26,050 nucleotides of DNA, taken from positions 1-26,050 of the forward strand of contig JAGYOI010000002.1 in NCBI GenBank assembly GCA_018399395.1. The letters run 5' to 3'. The DNA comes from Prolixibacteraceae bacterium. GTDB taxonomy: Bacteria; Bacteroidota; Bacteroidia; Bacteroidales; Prolixibacteraceae. This document shows positions 16,795 to 25,617 of the stretch, piece by piece. The first letter of the stretch is position 1; each line of letters begins with the position of its first letter. Both the position numbers and the translations under genes were made by a program. The notes below the pieces were generated by a model, which had not been told where the DNA came from, did no database searches, and was given only the letters and a program-made list of their open reading frames with translations.

Positions 16795-16856
16795 TTGTAA
16801 TATTTTTATATACATCGAGTAATTTAGATATATTCTCTGTAATTAAAATATTACAA
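16795..16856. repeat. Inverted repeat with 12-bp perfect arms upstream of rseC-rnf
   Basis: TTGTAATATTTT (16795-16806) and AAAATATTACAA (16845-16856) are exact reverse complements with a 38-bp spacer. They lie between the porin stop and the rnf promoter candidate. Possible roles are paired binding sites for a regulator of rnf, or a long stem in the porin 3' end. It has no trailing T run in the porin direction, so it is not a standard terminator. The rest of the 259-bp gap is AT-rich, with a small palindrome ACTTTT-AC-AAAAGT at 16897-16910. Confidence 0.55.
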
Positions 16857-16997
16857 CTGTCATATTATCAGAAATAAAGCACATATCAATCAATTTACTT
16901 TTACAAAAGTGCCACATCAACCATTTTGCATAGAACATTCAATCAAAATATTCAAAACGTTTGGTCCGTATTTTCTAAATAAGTTTTAAGTTTATAT

Positions 16998-18251
16998 TTA
17001 GAAATTAAAATGTGTCCGAAATCCATAAACATAGGTACGTTCAAAACAACTTCCACCCCAAATCATCTGGAAATGAGGCGACACGTGCGCCCACCTGTTC
17101 AACTGGCGACGGGCATAAACTTCAACAATATGCTCGGGGGCATAATCACAATTTACAAAGTTCGTTTCGCCATAGGCCGCACCTAAAACCACGGGGTTAT
17201 CCTTCACTTTATGAACAAATCTGGCACCTGCACTCCATGCTCTGTTTACCCCCCATAAATTGGCTATCTCTGTTTGATTTTCACCATAACGCCCAAAAAT
17301 GTTAAACTTGCCAAATACAACATCATCAAAACTAATACCCCAACCTGCTGAATTTCCTGTTTCGGGATGTTGATATGCATAAAACCGCAGGTTAGTCTCA
17401 AAATCGCTTCCCGGCAAAAATTTATACCCGATACTTGCAATTTTATACAATTCAGAAAATATTTCATCGCCGGTATTTTGAATTTTCGACATGGCATATT
17501 GTAAAAAAATCCGGTCGAACAACACGCCCCTGACCAAAGCACCGGGGGCATTTGACGGAACGGCAAAGGATGTGTTATTTATAAACGCATTGCTGATAAA
17601 CTGAACTGTTTCGTCGTTGGCCGATGTATTGTTATCAAAATAATTGGTCAGGTCAATTTTTCCGGTAATAAGCTTCAACTTACTTTTAAAAATCGAAAAT
17701 TCAGCCCAGGCTTCGAGCAAATTTAAACGGTTAACCCCATCTTCAGATAATGTTGAGCCCGCATCACCGTTAAGGCCTGAATAATTATGAAAGTAAGCAT
17801 CGGGGCCATTTCCCGTAATGGCCTCAAGGTCGAAAAACAACATTGAATACTGGTTAAAAGTAGCAATAGCAAAAATATCAAATGAGCTGGTTGCTGTTGA
17901 ATGCCAGATTTTATCGTGCCTGCCAGCTTGTAAAATAGTTGTTGAAGAACCCTTAAACTGAATTTGCCCCCGCTCTTCGTCCTGCATCATCTCAATTAGT
18001 GCATTTACCTGCTTATTCCGTGACAATACACTTATATCTTGTGTTTCAATTGTACTTATATCTAATATATCAAGCGAATCAACATTATCTGTTCCATTTT
18101 TCACAAACACACTGCTGTTGTTTTCATATTTTTCGAGCTTTTCCTCTAATATCCTGATGCGTTCGCCCAGCTCTTCAATATTACCATTTTGCTGGGCCAA
18201 ACCAACATTAGCACACACGAAAAGCACCATTACAAAAATGATTTTTTTCAC
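16998..18251 (-). CDS. OprB-family porin with N-terminal coiled coil
   Basis: A 417-residue outer-membrane protein. A signal peptide ends after A19 (NVGLA before QQNG). A short coiled coil follows (IEELGERIRILEEKLEKYEN, 25-44), then a linker and a beta-barrel whose last strand ends in Phe (TYVYGFRTHFNF). The central block with RLNLLEAWAEFSIF, KLITGKIDLTNYFDNN and FAVPSNAPG matches what I know of OprB-like carbohydrate porins, including the cyanobacterial branch. Substrate is unknown. The start is GTG at 18251, because the only upstream ATG runs into a stop after two codons. It is 110 bp downstream of the M48 protease gene and may be transcribed separately. Confidence 0.7.
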   Translation of the reverse strand: MKKIIFVMVLFVCANVGLAQQNGNIEELGERIRILEEKLEKYENNSSVFVKNGTDNVDSLDILDISTIETQDISVLSRNKQVNALIEMMQDEERGQIQFKGSSTTILQAGRHDKIWHSTATSSFDIFAIATFNQYSMLFFDLEAITGNGPDAYFHNYSGLNGDAGSTLSEDGVNRLNLLEAWAEFSIFKSKLKLITGKIDLTNYFDNNTSANDETVQFISNAFINNTSFAVPSNAPGALVRGVLFDRIFLQYAMSKIQNTGDEIFSELYKIASIGYKFLPGSDFETNLRFYAYQHPETGNSAGWGISFDDVVFGKFNIFGRYGENQTEIANLWGVNRAWSAGARFVHKVKDNPVVLGAAYGETNFVNCDYAPEHIVEVYARRQLNRWAHVSPHFQMIWGGSCFERTYVYGFRTHFNF

Positions 18252-18361
18252 AGTTATAAGGTTATAACATTAATAGCTTATTTTTGAATATCAGCAATTA
18301 ATTTACAAAAAACTTAAAACTATTAATACAAAAAGAGCATTTATTAATACACAAATACATA

Positions 18362-19594
18362 TTATTTTGCATCTAAATGCCTTAAACGCTGAAGCAGTGT
18401 TGGATGTGAATAATGAAAGAACACATACAATGGATGTGGGGTGAGGTTACTCAGGCTTTTAACCGAAAGCTTTTTCAACGCCCTGCCCAGTTCGTTTGCA
18501 AAACCAAACTGTGCGGCATAAGCATCGGCCTGGTATTCATTTTTACGTGAAATAATATTCATCCCAATTCCCATGATAAAGGATAGAGGGCTGTACAAAA
18601 TACCAAACGCAATTAAACCAATGTGAAACTTAGCTTGTTCAACCCCCAGGGCTTGCGACAAGTATGGCGAAGACACCAATAATGAAAAAATGTACAGCAT
18701 AATTCCGGTTTGCACAATACCGAGCAACAATCCTGTAAGCGTATGCTTCTTTTTATAATGGCCGATTTCATGCGCCAAAACGGCTACAATTTCATCTGTT
18801 TCCAAATCTTCAATGAGTGTATCAAACAACACAATGCGTTTTTTGGGACCCAGACCGGTAAAATAAGCATTTGCTTTTGTTGAACGTTTTGAGCCGTCAA
18901 TCACATAAATATTTTTCAGCCTGAAGCCTGCCTCTTCTGCAAATTTGAATATCGCATCTTTAAGCTCTCCGTTTCCCAGTGGTTTTTGCTTGTTAAACAA
19001 GGGCACAATAAGCTCAGAATAAAACATCGACATAAACACCGAAATTAGTGTTACGGCCCCCCAGGCAATAAGCCAAAAGTAACCTTCGGTGCTATTCCAA
19101 ATCCACATAATAAGTGCCAGTATTCCACCGCCAAGAATAGCGCCCAGCAACCAACCTTTTACTTTATCGCTGATAAATATTTTGGGGGTAGATTTGTTGA
19201 ACCCGAATTTTTCTTCAATAACAAACGTATCGTAAATTTCAAATGGGGTTGTTAAAATGTTGGAAACAATACCAATAATGCCAAAAAACACCAAAGCGAC
19301 CAAAATATAATGCGAAGTTATTGATGAAGCCCAGCTATCAACTATGGCAAACCCATCAAAAAGAAGCATGGCAAGGATTAAAATAAATGAAAAGGCAGAG
19401 GTTAACATCCCAAATTTCCGGTTGGCTTTCTTGTAGGCCTGCGACCTGGCATATTCTTCTTCGTTGTATATCCCTTTAAGTTCATCGGGTAATTTCTCAC
19501 TCCAGCGGGTTGTATTTAAATAATCGAGCCATTGTTCAAAAACAAAATCAAAAACAATGATGATTAAGATAAGGTAAAATATTGTTTGTGCCAT
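18362..19594 (-). CDS. M48 membrane metalloprotease, Ste24/CAAX-protease-1 type
   Basis: A 410-residue inner-membrane zinc protease. The N-terminal half has several transmembrane helices and the CAAX-protease N-domain block FEIYDTFVIEEKFGFN (118-133). The active site is H275-E-I-G-H279, with the third zinc ligand E353 in NEYQADAYA. The C terminus carries the family motif YSHPTLLQRLRHL. The bacterial relatives are membrane-protein quality-control proteases; prenyl-protein processing is not expected. The ATG at 19594 is preferred over a TTG three codons upstream because homologues begin with the first helix. It follows the ABC gene by 50 bp and may share its transcript. Confidence 0.87.
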   Translation of the reverse strand: MAQTIFYLILIIIVFDFVFEQWLDYLNTTRWSEKLPDELKGIYNEEEYARSQAYKKANRKFGMLTSAFSFILILAMLLFDGFAIVDSWASSITSHYILVALVFFGIIGIVSNILTTPFEIYDTFVIEEKFGFNKSTPKIFISDKVKGWLLGAILGGGILALIMWIWNSTEGYFWLIAWGAVTLISVFMSMFYSELIVPLFNKQKPLGNGELKDAIFKFAEEAGFRLKNIYVIDGSKRSTKANAYFTGLGPKKRIVLFDTLIEDLETDEIVAVLAHEIGHYKKKHTLTGLLLGIVQTGIMLYIFSLLVSSPYLSQALGVEQAKFHIGLIAFGILYSPLSFIMGIGMNIISRKNEYQADAYAAQFGFANELGRALKKLSVKSLSNLTPHPLYVFFHYSHPTLLQRLRHLDAK

Positions 19595-19644
19595 AAAAAT
19601 CAAACTATAAGTTTAAAACTTCATCCGTTGAAACATCTTTCGAC

Positions 19645-22600
19645 CTATGCTTTATTGTTCCGATCATATATAAGGTCGCCCGGGCGTTGTTTGAAGATTT
19701 TATTAATGATAAGGCTAAACACATAGTAATTTACGATTGCAAGTACGATAACGGATAACAAAGTAAGACCATTCCATAAATCGAAATAAAGGGCTTTTTC
19801 AACTTCAAAAGGAGATATTAAGTCGATAATAAAGTAAACAAATCCAAGATATCCGAGTATACCGGCAAGCATAATTGCCAGAAAAAGCGGCATGAGAACA
19901 AAAATGTACATCATCCCCATGTAAATCCGTTTAATATCGATACCAAATGCCTTAAAGGTACCAATATTCATTTTAATTTTATTGAGGTGCGTGCTCAAAA
20001 TATTCGACAAGAAAATATTAATCATCAGCACACTAAAACCAATTAGAATAATGGACATGATACGGGTAAGCTGACTTACAAAATTGTAGTTTTTCATTTG
20101 CTCAATTTTGGCCATTTCGAGCTTAATACCAGAATCATCGGCAAATTTTTCAGCAAATTCATCAACTTTACCCAAACTGTTAAAGTTAACTGCGATATAA
20201 TCGGGACGGCGTGGCCGTAACATTTGCTGATTAGGAAAATAGCTTTGAACCAATTGGTGACCGGCTATTTCAGCTTCATCCATAAATGTTTGAACCTCAT
20301 CAGATGCCTTTAGCTGCTCAAACAAGCTATCGATATCATCAAGCATCACATATTCTGACCCAAAGAATGACACTTGTAAAACGTACATTTCTTTGTAACT
20401 ATAGTCATGCTTATAAATATCAACTGCATTAACTTCAAGCAAACCACCCTCATTCCAGTACTTTGTAAAAAACGAATCGCACACCTCCTTAAAATCAGTC
20501 ACATAAGTTGAATCCATCACGATATACGCATAGAGCTTTTTATTGTCTTTAAATAAAAAATTATCGCCCAGATACATATAATTATTGTAAAAATGCTGAG
20601 TAGAAATAAAATCAACACGTTCACCGGGTAATTTATTAACTACAGCCCTTATGGGAATAGGAACAAGACGATCATCTCCTTGTTTCTTAAAAATAAATGC
20701 CGGCTCATCAGAGCACTCAAGTTTATTGAGCATTTTTCGTGTAACAATAATCGAGATATCCTGCGAACCAGAGAAAGGAGAGCCAGCTGCATTGTTTATT
20801 TCGGGGTCAACAATTGTTTCAACCAGTGGGTCATCAAAAGGAATAGACCTTCCATCGACACCACTGTTAGGGCTTTCAGGCAAATTCCCCTGAAAATAGG
20901 CCGTCCATTTGTTGTACCCAACGATGGTGTCGTAATCGTAAAACTGTTGCAGCGAGTCGGAATTATACAAATCAATCACCCTGCCAGCCTGCCGGTTAAT
21001 TCCTGGTATTGGAGCATTTAACGAGCGCACAAACGGGTCTTCCATTTTTTCTTTCAGGTACTCGAGGCTACCGTTTGAAAAGCCAATTGCCAGAAAAGTA
21101 AAAAATAAAATGACAACAATAAGCCAGAAGTTTTTATTCCGGTTACCAAGCAATTCTTTGGTTTCGTTGCGGTAAAAAAGATGTTTAAAATCGTGTGGGA
21201 TAGCCGAGAAGGTAATCCAGTCTTGCTTAAGCTTTATTTTTGCAAATAGCTTATATTTAACATTAACCCAGTCCCAGGCAATACATAACTTATAAAATAT
21301 TTTGGCCACGATTCCTTTTAACGAAAAGAATTTTTTAAACGAGGCAAAGTCATCTTCATCCTGAACCACCTGTTTTTTTACAGGTTTATATACCATGCTC
21401 ATCCACTTAGTAAATGATGAGACCAGCTTTTGAAACAAAAAGGTAAAAAACGGTGCAACAGAAAATATCAGCCATGGGATAAACCCGATAACAGAAGCAA
21501 ACGGTGAGCTGCTTCTGCCTAATTCTTGTTGTTCTAAGCTGCTTATACTTCCCGGACGACGATCATCACGTTGTCCCTCAACAGCCGTTTTAAATTTCAG
21601 GTCCTGGATGGTACGGATTACATCATTAATTTTTATGTCGGCTTTTTTAATTTCACCATAAGCAAACTGGCTGATGTTTTCTTTAACAGTTGCATTGAGA
21701 AGCTCCTTATCAGACAATTTTGATGTTAACCATAATTTGAAATCTTTTTTCTTATCCTCCGGAAAATCGGGGGCAACATCCATTTCGTGCTTATGGCTAA
21801 CCATGGCCTGCTTCACCTCATGAAAAAACTCTTCCTCAACCTCATTATCAGATAGGTGCATAAGAATGCGCACAAAACTTTCGGTGTCAGAGTTCAACAA
21901 AAGTTCTATTTCTTCCTGGATGCGTTGTTCAAGCTCCCTCGACTCATCCCATTTCAGTTTATCGCGATCGTAGATAAAATGAGGGTCGATGGTTGCAACA
22001 TTGTTCTCCCGTTTTGATAAAACAATGATACGGTCAGCAAAGTCGAGTGTTAACGGGATATTATGAGAGACGATAATTGCACTTACATTATCGCGTTGTT
22101 TGGTAATAAAATCGCGAATAAAGTGCATTAATTTTACTGAGTTAAAGTGGTCGAGGTTACCGGTAGGCTCGTCGCCAAACAAAACAGTAAACTCAGGATT
22201 GATGGCCCTGGCAAATGCTAGTCGCTGGCGTTCACCGCCCGAGAATTCAAAAGGCTTTTTTTCGTATGAAAGGCTCGTCACACTCAGGTTTTTAACCAAA
22301 CTCTCAATAGCATTGAAATAAGCTTCCGATTCAGGCTTATTCTGGATGAGTTCGGTAAGTCCGACATTTTCGAGTGCTGTAAAATTGGGCATCAGGTTGG
22401 TGCTCTGGAAAATAAAACTGTAATAGAGCATCCGGACCTTGTAGCGTTCTTCTTCCTGGGTGTCACCCCACATTTCAGCCAGGTTATATTCATCGGTATC
22501 GGTAGGGTAAAACATAATAGACGATGACTCCCCGTTCACCGTCTGTGTCATCAACCCAAGAGTTTCAAGAAGTGTACTTTTTCCTGCACCCGATGGCCCC

Positions 22601-22746
22601 AGCAGTACGGTAATTTTGCGCTTTGGGATGTATAAATTTTTGGCCTCAAGCACCGGCTGGTCACTCACGTATGCACACGAAAGCTTTTCAATGTAAAAAA
22701 GTACATCTTTTTTATCGATACGATCAATCGTTGACTGATTTGACAT
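19645..22746 (-). CDS. ABC ATPase fused to FtsX/MacB-like permease, with large cytoplasmic insert
   Basis: A 1033-residue protein. The N-terminal ATPase is complete: Walker A GPSGAGKST (50-58), Q-loop Q114, signature FSGGERQRL (168-176), Walker B VLFGDEP (188-194), and H228. It resembles LolD/MacB ATPases. Next comes a charged helical insert (about 262-412), an amphipathic or membrane hairpin (417-445), another cytoplasmic stretch, a transmembrane helix at 538-556, an extracytoplasmic domain of about 330 residues, and three C-terminal helices (893-916, 941-977, 986-1014) with IGTFKAFGIDIKRI between the first two, typical of FtsX-type permeases. Such proteins transmit ATP-driven motion across the membrane rather than form channels. 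The substrate or partner is unknown. It starts 7 bp after the TssR-like gene, which is the likely partner. Confidence 0.8.
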   Translation of the reverse strand: MSNQSTIDRIDKKDVLFYIEKLSCAYVSDQPVLEAKNLYIPKRKITVLLGPSGAGKSTLLETLGLMTQTVNGESSSIMFYPTDTDEYNLAEMWGDTQEEERYKVRMLYYSFIFQSTNLMPNFTALENVGLTELIQNKPESEAYFNAIESLVKNLSVTSLSYEKKPFEFSGGERQRLAFARAINPEFTVLFGDEPTGNLDHFNSVKLMHFIRDFITKQRDNVSAIIVSHNIPLTLDFADRIIVLSKRENNVATIDPHFIYDRDKLKWDESRELEQRIQEEIELLLNSDTESFVRILMHLSDNEVEEEFFHEVKQAMVSHKHEMDVAPDFPEDKKKDFKLWLTSKLSDKELLNATVKENISQFAYGEIKKADIKINDVIRTIQDLKFKTAVEGQRDDRRPGSISSLEQQELGRSSSPFASVIGFIPWLIFSVAPFFTFLFQKLVSSFTKWMSMVYKPVKKQVVQDEDDFASFKKFFSLKGIVAKIFYKLCIAWDWVNVKYKLFAKIKLKQDWITFSAIPHDFKHLFYRNETKELLGNRNKNFWLIVVILFFTFLAIGFSNGSLEYLKEKMEDPFVRSLNAPIPGINRQAGRVIDLYNSDSLQQFYDYDTIVGYNKWTAYFQGNLPESPNSGVDGRSIPFDDPLVETIVDPEINNAAGSPFSGSQDISIIVTRKMLNKLECSDEPAFIFKKQGDDRLVPIPIRAVVNKLPGERVDFISTQHFYNNYMYLGDNFLFKDNKKLYAYIVMDSTYVTDFKEVCDSFFTKYWNEGGLLEVNAVDIYKHDYSYKEMYVLQVSFFGSEYVMLDDIDSLFEQLKASDEVQTFMDEAEIAGHQLVQSYFPNQQMLRPRRPDYIAVNFNSLGKVDEFAEKFADDSGIKLEMAKIEQMKNYNFVSQLTRIMSIILIGFSVLMINIFLSNILSTHLNKIKMNIGTFKAFGIDIKRIYMGMMYIFVLMPLFLAIMLAGILGYLGFVYFIIDLISPFEVEKALYFDLWNGLTLLSVIVLAIVNYYVFSLIINKIFKQRPGDLIYDRNNKA

Positions 22747-22753
22747 TTAGATT

Positions 22754-25378
22754 TTATTTGGTATAATCGCCATAAAGAGTTTCAATAATACTTTTTTGCC
22801 CGAACGATTCAGTTTGATGAGGGAAAATTCTTGAATCGATCCAGTAATGCTTCAATCCGGAACCGGTACCCATCGGGATACTAAATGTTGCTTTAAAGTT
22901 ATTGTACTCTTCGTTATATTTATCAAAATATTGTTTGAATTTTTCTCTCATATCGGGATCACTATCAACCTCACCATTGCTCAAATGATAAAGATACTCG
23001 TAAAAGATGGTCCACATGTGGTCTTCGAAGAAATCTCCGGTTAACAAGTTTTGACCATCGTAAATACTTTGGATATGCCCTTTGGTTATACACCAGTCAA
23101 TCAAGTACTCATACAACATAACATCGGGGAAACGTTGAGGAGAAGTTACATCGAGCAACTTAATATCTTTATATTTTTCTTTTCCGCCCCAGCCTGTCAA
23201 AATGGAAGACAGCGTATAAAGGCTCAGCGTATCAATCGCTTCGTTGTTGCCTTCGGGGAAATAACCCAGAATATCAACGAGAATTTCGCTCCACCCATAT
23301 ACAATAAACGAGCGTGATTCATTTGGTGGCAGCGACATTTCATCAGTAGGTATTAACCGTTCTAACGATCGCTTAATATAGAACATATCCTGACGTGACA
23401 TTAAAAGTACATCCTGATAAAGTGGATGTGACAAACGGTCGTCGAACCTGCTGGTATAACCGGTATTATAAACCTGACCATTTTTCTGGAATACAATATC
23501 AAGTTCGTCATCAGATATACCCTCCTCGTTCAAACTGGCAATAAATGAATTCAATTCGCGGGCATGATCGCCTTCGATTTTACCATTCAGGTATTCTGAG
23601 ATTCCTTCAAGCTTGTAATTTACTTTTTCATCAATATCTGCAATCCCGTCGCTCAATTCCTTCATAAATACCGATGGATGAACACTACCACCATCGGGTG
23701 CTTTTTTGAAATACCCGGGCACGCCAACAGGTGAAGCTATGGTTACTTCCCGGTCATCATCTTGCAAAATATTTGATTTATCTAAGCCATTAGAAGGGTT
23801 GCGCTTTATTGCAACCTGGGTCATAAGACTTTCAATTTGCGAGCGAAAAGCATCATAGGCAGGCTTCATATCTGATGCAACACGGTGGTGCATTTGATAG
23901 GCAAAAAGATTAATATTCTTCTTAGCCATTAAATCAGACAGTTCATCCTCCTGTACGTTGGTATAATCATCATGTTCCTGATTGTCGCAACCCATAAATG
24001 TTGTACGATTATGATTACCGGCATCGCCAATTAAAACCATAAAATTTGATTCGCCCGAAGGTGGGTCAAATCGCTCAATAGCCCTTTTCATTCCATAAAA
24101 AACAGCTTCTTCGGGGTCTTTATTGCAACGGTTAAAAGTTGGGGTCATGAAGCGGCTAAGCGTACTGTTAATACTATTGTAGTTTGATGTTAAATCACGA
24201 GAATACTGCACCGTATTGGCTTTCCCTTCAGAAGCATCGCGATACAACAATATGCCAAACCGGTAATCATTTTTACTGTCGAGCAGATTACGCACAGTAC
24301 GTTTCAGTGCATTTTGAATCGCTCCGGAATAAGGAACCATACTACTTGAAGCATCGACAACAAAAATAATGTTCACATTTCGAAGCGCAGCCGACATTGA
24401 ATCAATTACATGTTTAATATTGGCAAACTGCAGGCTCGACAATGTCTCTCCATCTTCTGAACGTAAATCTCCAATTACACCTACTTTCGATTCTCCGTTA
24501 TATACATCGAGTACAGGAAAGCGGTCCACTTCACCAATATACCGGTTTTCATAATAACCAGGCCCTTCAGTATAAATTACACTACCCCCGTTCTTTTGAG
24601 AAGTAATTTTTGCTTTTATTCCTTTTTGCTTCCGTTCAGCCACGGCTTCTTCGTCCCAGTTCATCTCATAAGCCAAACGATGGTTCCATGCAGTAGTTTG
24701 CGATTTCAACACCCATCCTTTAATGCGGCTCCTGTCTTGTTCCACATCCTCTATCTCGGGTATATCACCTAGTAAATAAGCATTTGGAGTTTCTTTGTAC
24801 ACATAGTTAATCTGGTAAACCAAGGCTGAATTAACTGAATCGCCCGATTGGCACCGCGGATTTGAATAGTATTCGGGAACCCTTATGGTTTGCTGATCAT
24901 CGGAGATGATATTAAGCACCATTGCTTTTTTATTAAATATCCCATCCTTAAAACCTGGAAGGTTAACATCGCGGGTTTTTAAACAATTACGCCATAAAAG
25001 CATGTTGTCTTTAAGTACCCAAACAGCATTACCGGCGGCACCTTCTTTAAGATTACCCCTGAAGTCGACCGCATCAAACGGAACAATTTTAATAGCATTT
25101 TCTGACTCATTTACAACATACATTGGCTGCATGAAATCCAGTTGTTCACCGGTTACATCGGTACATGAACGATTTGAATATACCGGATTATCAGGCCGAT
25201 CGGAAAAAACGACCCATAATGCCCCTTCTTTAGTTGCTGATCCGGGAAAAGCTGCTGAAGCATTATCCATCGGCATTAAGTATTTACCTGGGGTCCGCAT
25301 TACAGCATGCTGGGCTTCAATACTTTTAAAGGTAAACAAAAGCAACAATATCGAGCTCAAATATAATATTCTCTTCAT
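22754..25378 (-). CDS. Secreted VWA-domain protein resembling TssR
   Basis: An 874-residue periplasmic protein. The signal peptide is cleaved probably after A22 (SIEA before QHAV). There is no lipobox. The N-terminal part (about 50-240) holds two SH3-like modules, recognisable by AVWVLKDNMLLWRNCL (118-133) and KGWVLKSQTTAWNHRL (220-235). A von Willebrand A domain follows, with metal site D342-A-S344-S-S346, a candidate T412 or T414, and D452 in LIGDAGN. The last 400 residues are mostly helical and unassigned. The N-terminal pattern (WVVFSDRPDNPVYS, MYVVNE, LLWRNCL, KAMVLN) recalls TssR, a component of the Bacteroidota type VI secretion system, but this is from memory. It leads a unit with the ABC fusion gene 7 bp downstream. 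Confidence 0.62.
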   Translation of the reverse strand: MKRILYLSSILLLLFTFKSIEAQHAVMRTPGKYLMPMDNASAAFPGSATKEGALWVVFSDRPDNPVYSNRSCTDVTGEQLDFMQPMYVVNESENAIKIVPFDAVDFRGNLKEGAAGNAVWVLKDNMLLWRNCLKTRDVNLPGFKDGIFNKKAMVLNIISDDQQTIRVPEYYSNPRCQSGDSVNSALVYQINYVYKETPNAYLLGDIPEIEDVEQDRSRIKGWVLKSQTTAWNHRLAYEMNWDEEAVAERKQKGIKAKITSQKNGGSVIYTEGPGYYENRYIGEVDRFPVLDVYNGESKVGVIGDLRSEDGETLSSLQFANIKHVIDSMSAALRNVNIIFVVDASSSMVPYSGAIQNALKRTVRNLLDSKNDYRFGILLYRDASEGKANTVQYSRDLTSNYNSINSTLSRFMTPTFNRCNKDPEEAVFYGMKRAIERFDPPSGESNFMVLIGDAGNHNRTTFMGCDNQEHDDYTNVQEDELSDLMAKKNINLFAYQMHHRVASDMKPAYDAFRSQIESLMTQVAIKRNPSNGLDKSNILQDDDREVTIASPVGVPGYFKKAPDGGSVHPSVFMKELSDGIADIDEKVNYKLEGISEYLNGKIEGDHARELNSFIASLNEEGISDDELDIVFQKNGQVYNTGYTSRFDDRLSHPLYQDVLLMSRQDMFYIKRSLERLIPTDEMSLPPNESRSFIVYGWSEILVDILGYFPEGNNEAIDTLSLYTLSSILTGWGGKEKYKDIKLLDVTSPQRFPDVMLYEYLIDWCITKGHIQSIYDGQNLLTGDFFEDHMWTIFYEYLYHLSNGEVDSDPDMREKFKQYFDKYNEEYNNFKATFSIPMGTGSGLKHYWIDSRIFPHQTESFGQKSIIETLYGDYTK

Positions 25379-25570
25379 CCTTCTAAATTATTTAATTTTT
25401 GCGCATCAAACACCTAACAAACAACACTTTTATCCTCAACCAGCATGTATTACATTGAATAAGGCACTTAATTTGCCCTTAAACTTATATTTTTCATTAA
25501 AAGTATTCAAATAACAAGCAACTTTTTTTCATTTTCATGAAAAGATTGCCTAAAAATAAAATATTAATCG

Positions 25571-25589
25571 TGGCAAAAAAAAATTGCCA
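25571..25589. repeat. Small inverted repeat between the TssR-like and ABC-exporter genes
   Basis: TGGCAA (25571-25576) and TTGCCA (25584-25589) flank seven A. It lies just beyond the 3' end of the ABC exporter gene. No T run follows the stem in either direction, so it is a poor terminator by the usual rules. The remaining 239-bp gap is AT-rich, with no promoter that I would defend. Confidence 0.3.
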
Positions 25590-25617
25590 GAGATCAAATT
25601 AAAAGATTTTTATAAAC

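Noticed and set aside
16897..16910. Palindrome ACTTTT-AC-AAAAGT downstream of the porin gene as its terminator
   Set aside because: The stem is AT-only with a two-base loop and no following T run in the porin direction.
19595..19603. TTG start three codons upstream for the M48 protease
   Set aside because: The ATG at 19594 gives the usual family start, and a rare codon is not needed.
18362..25378. A type VI secretion gene cluster around the TssR-like gene
   Set aside because: No sheath, Hcp tube, baseplate, TssN/O/P/Q-like or ClpV-like gene is present in this window; only the VWA protein resembles a component.
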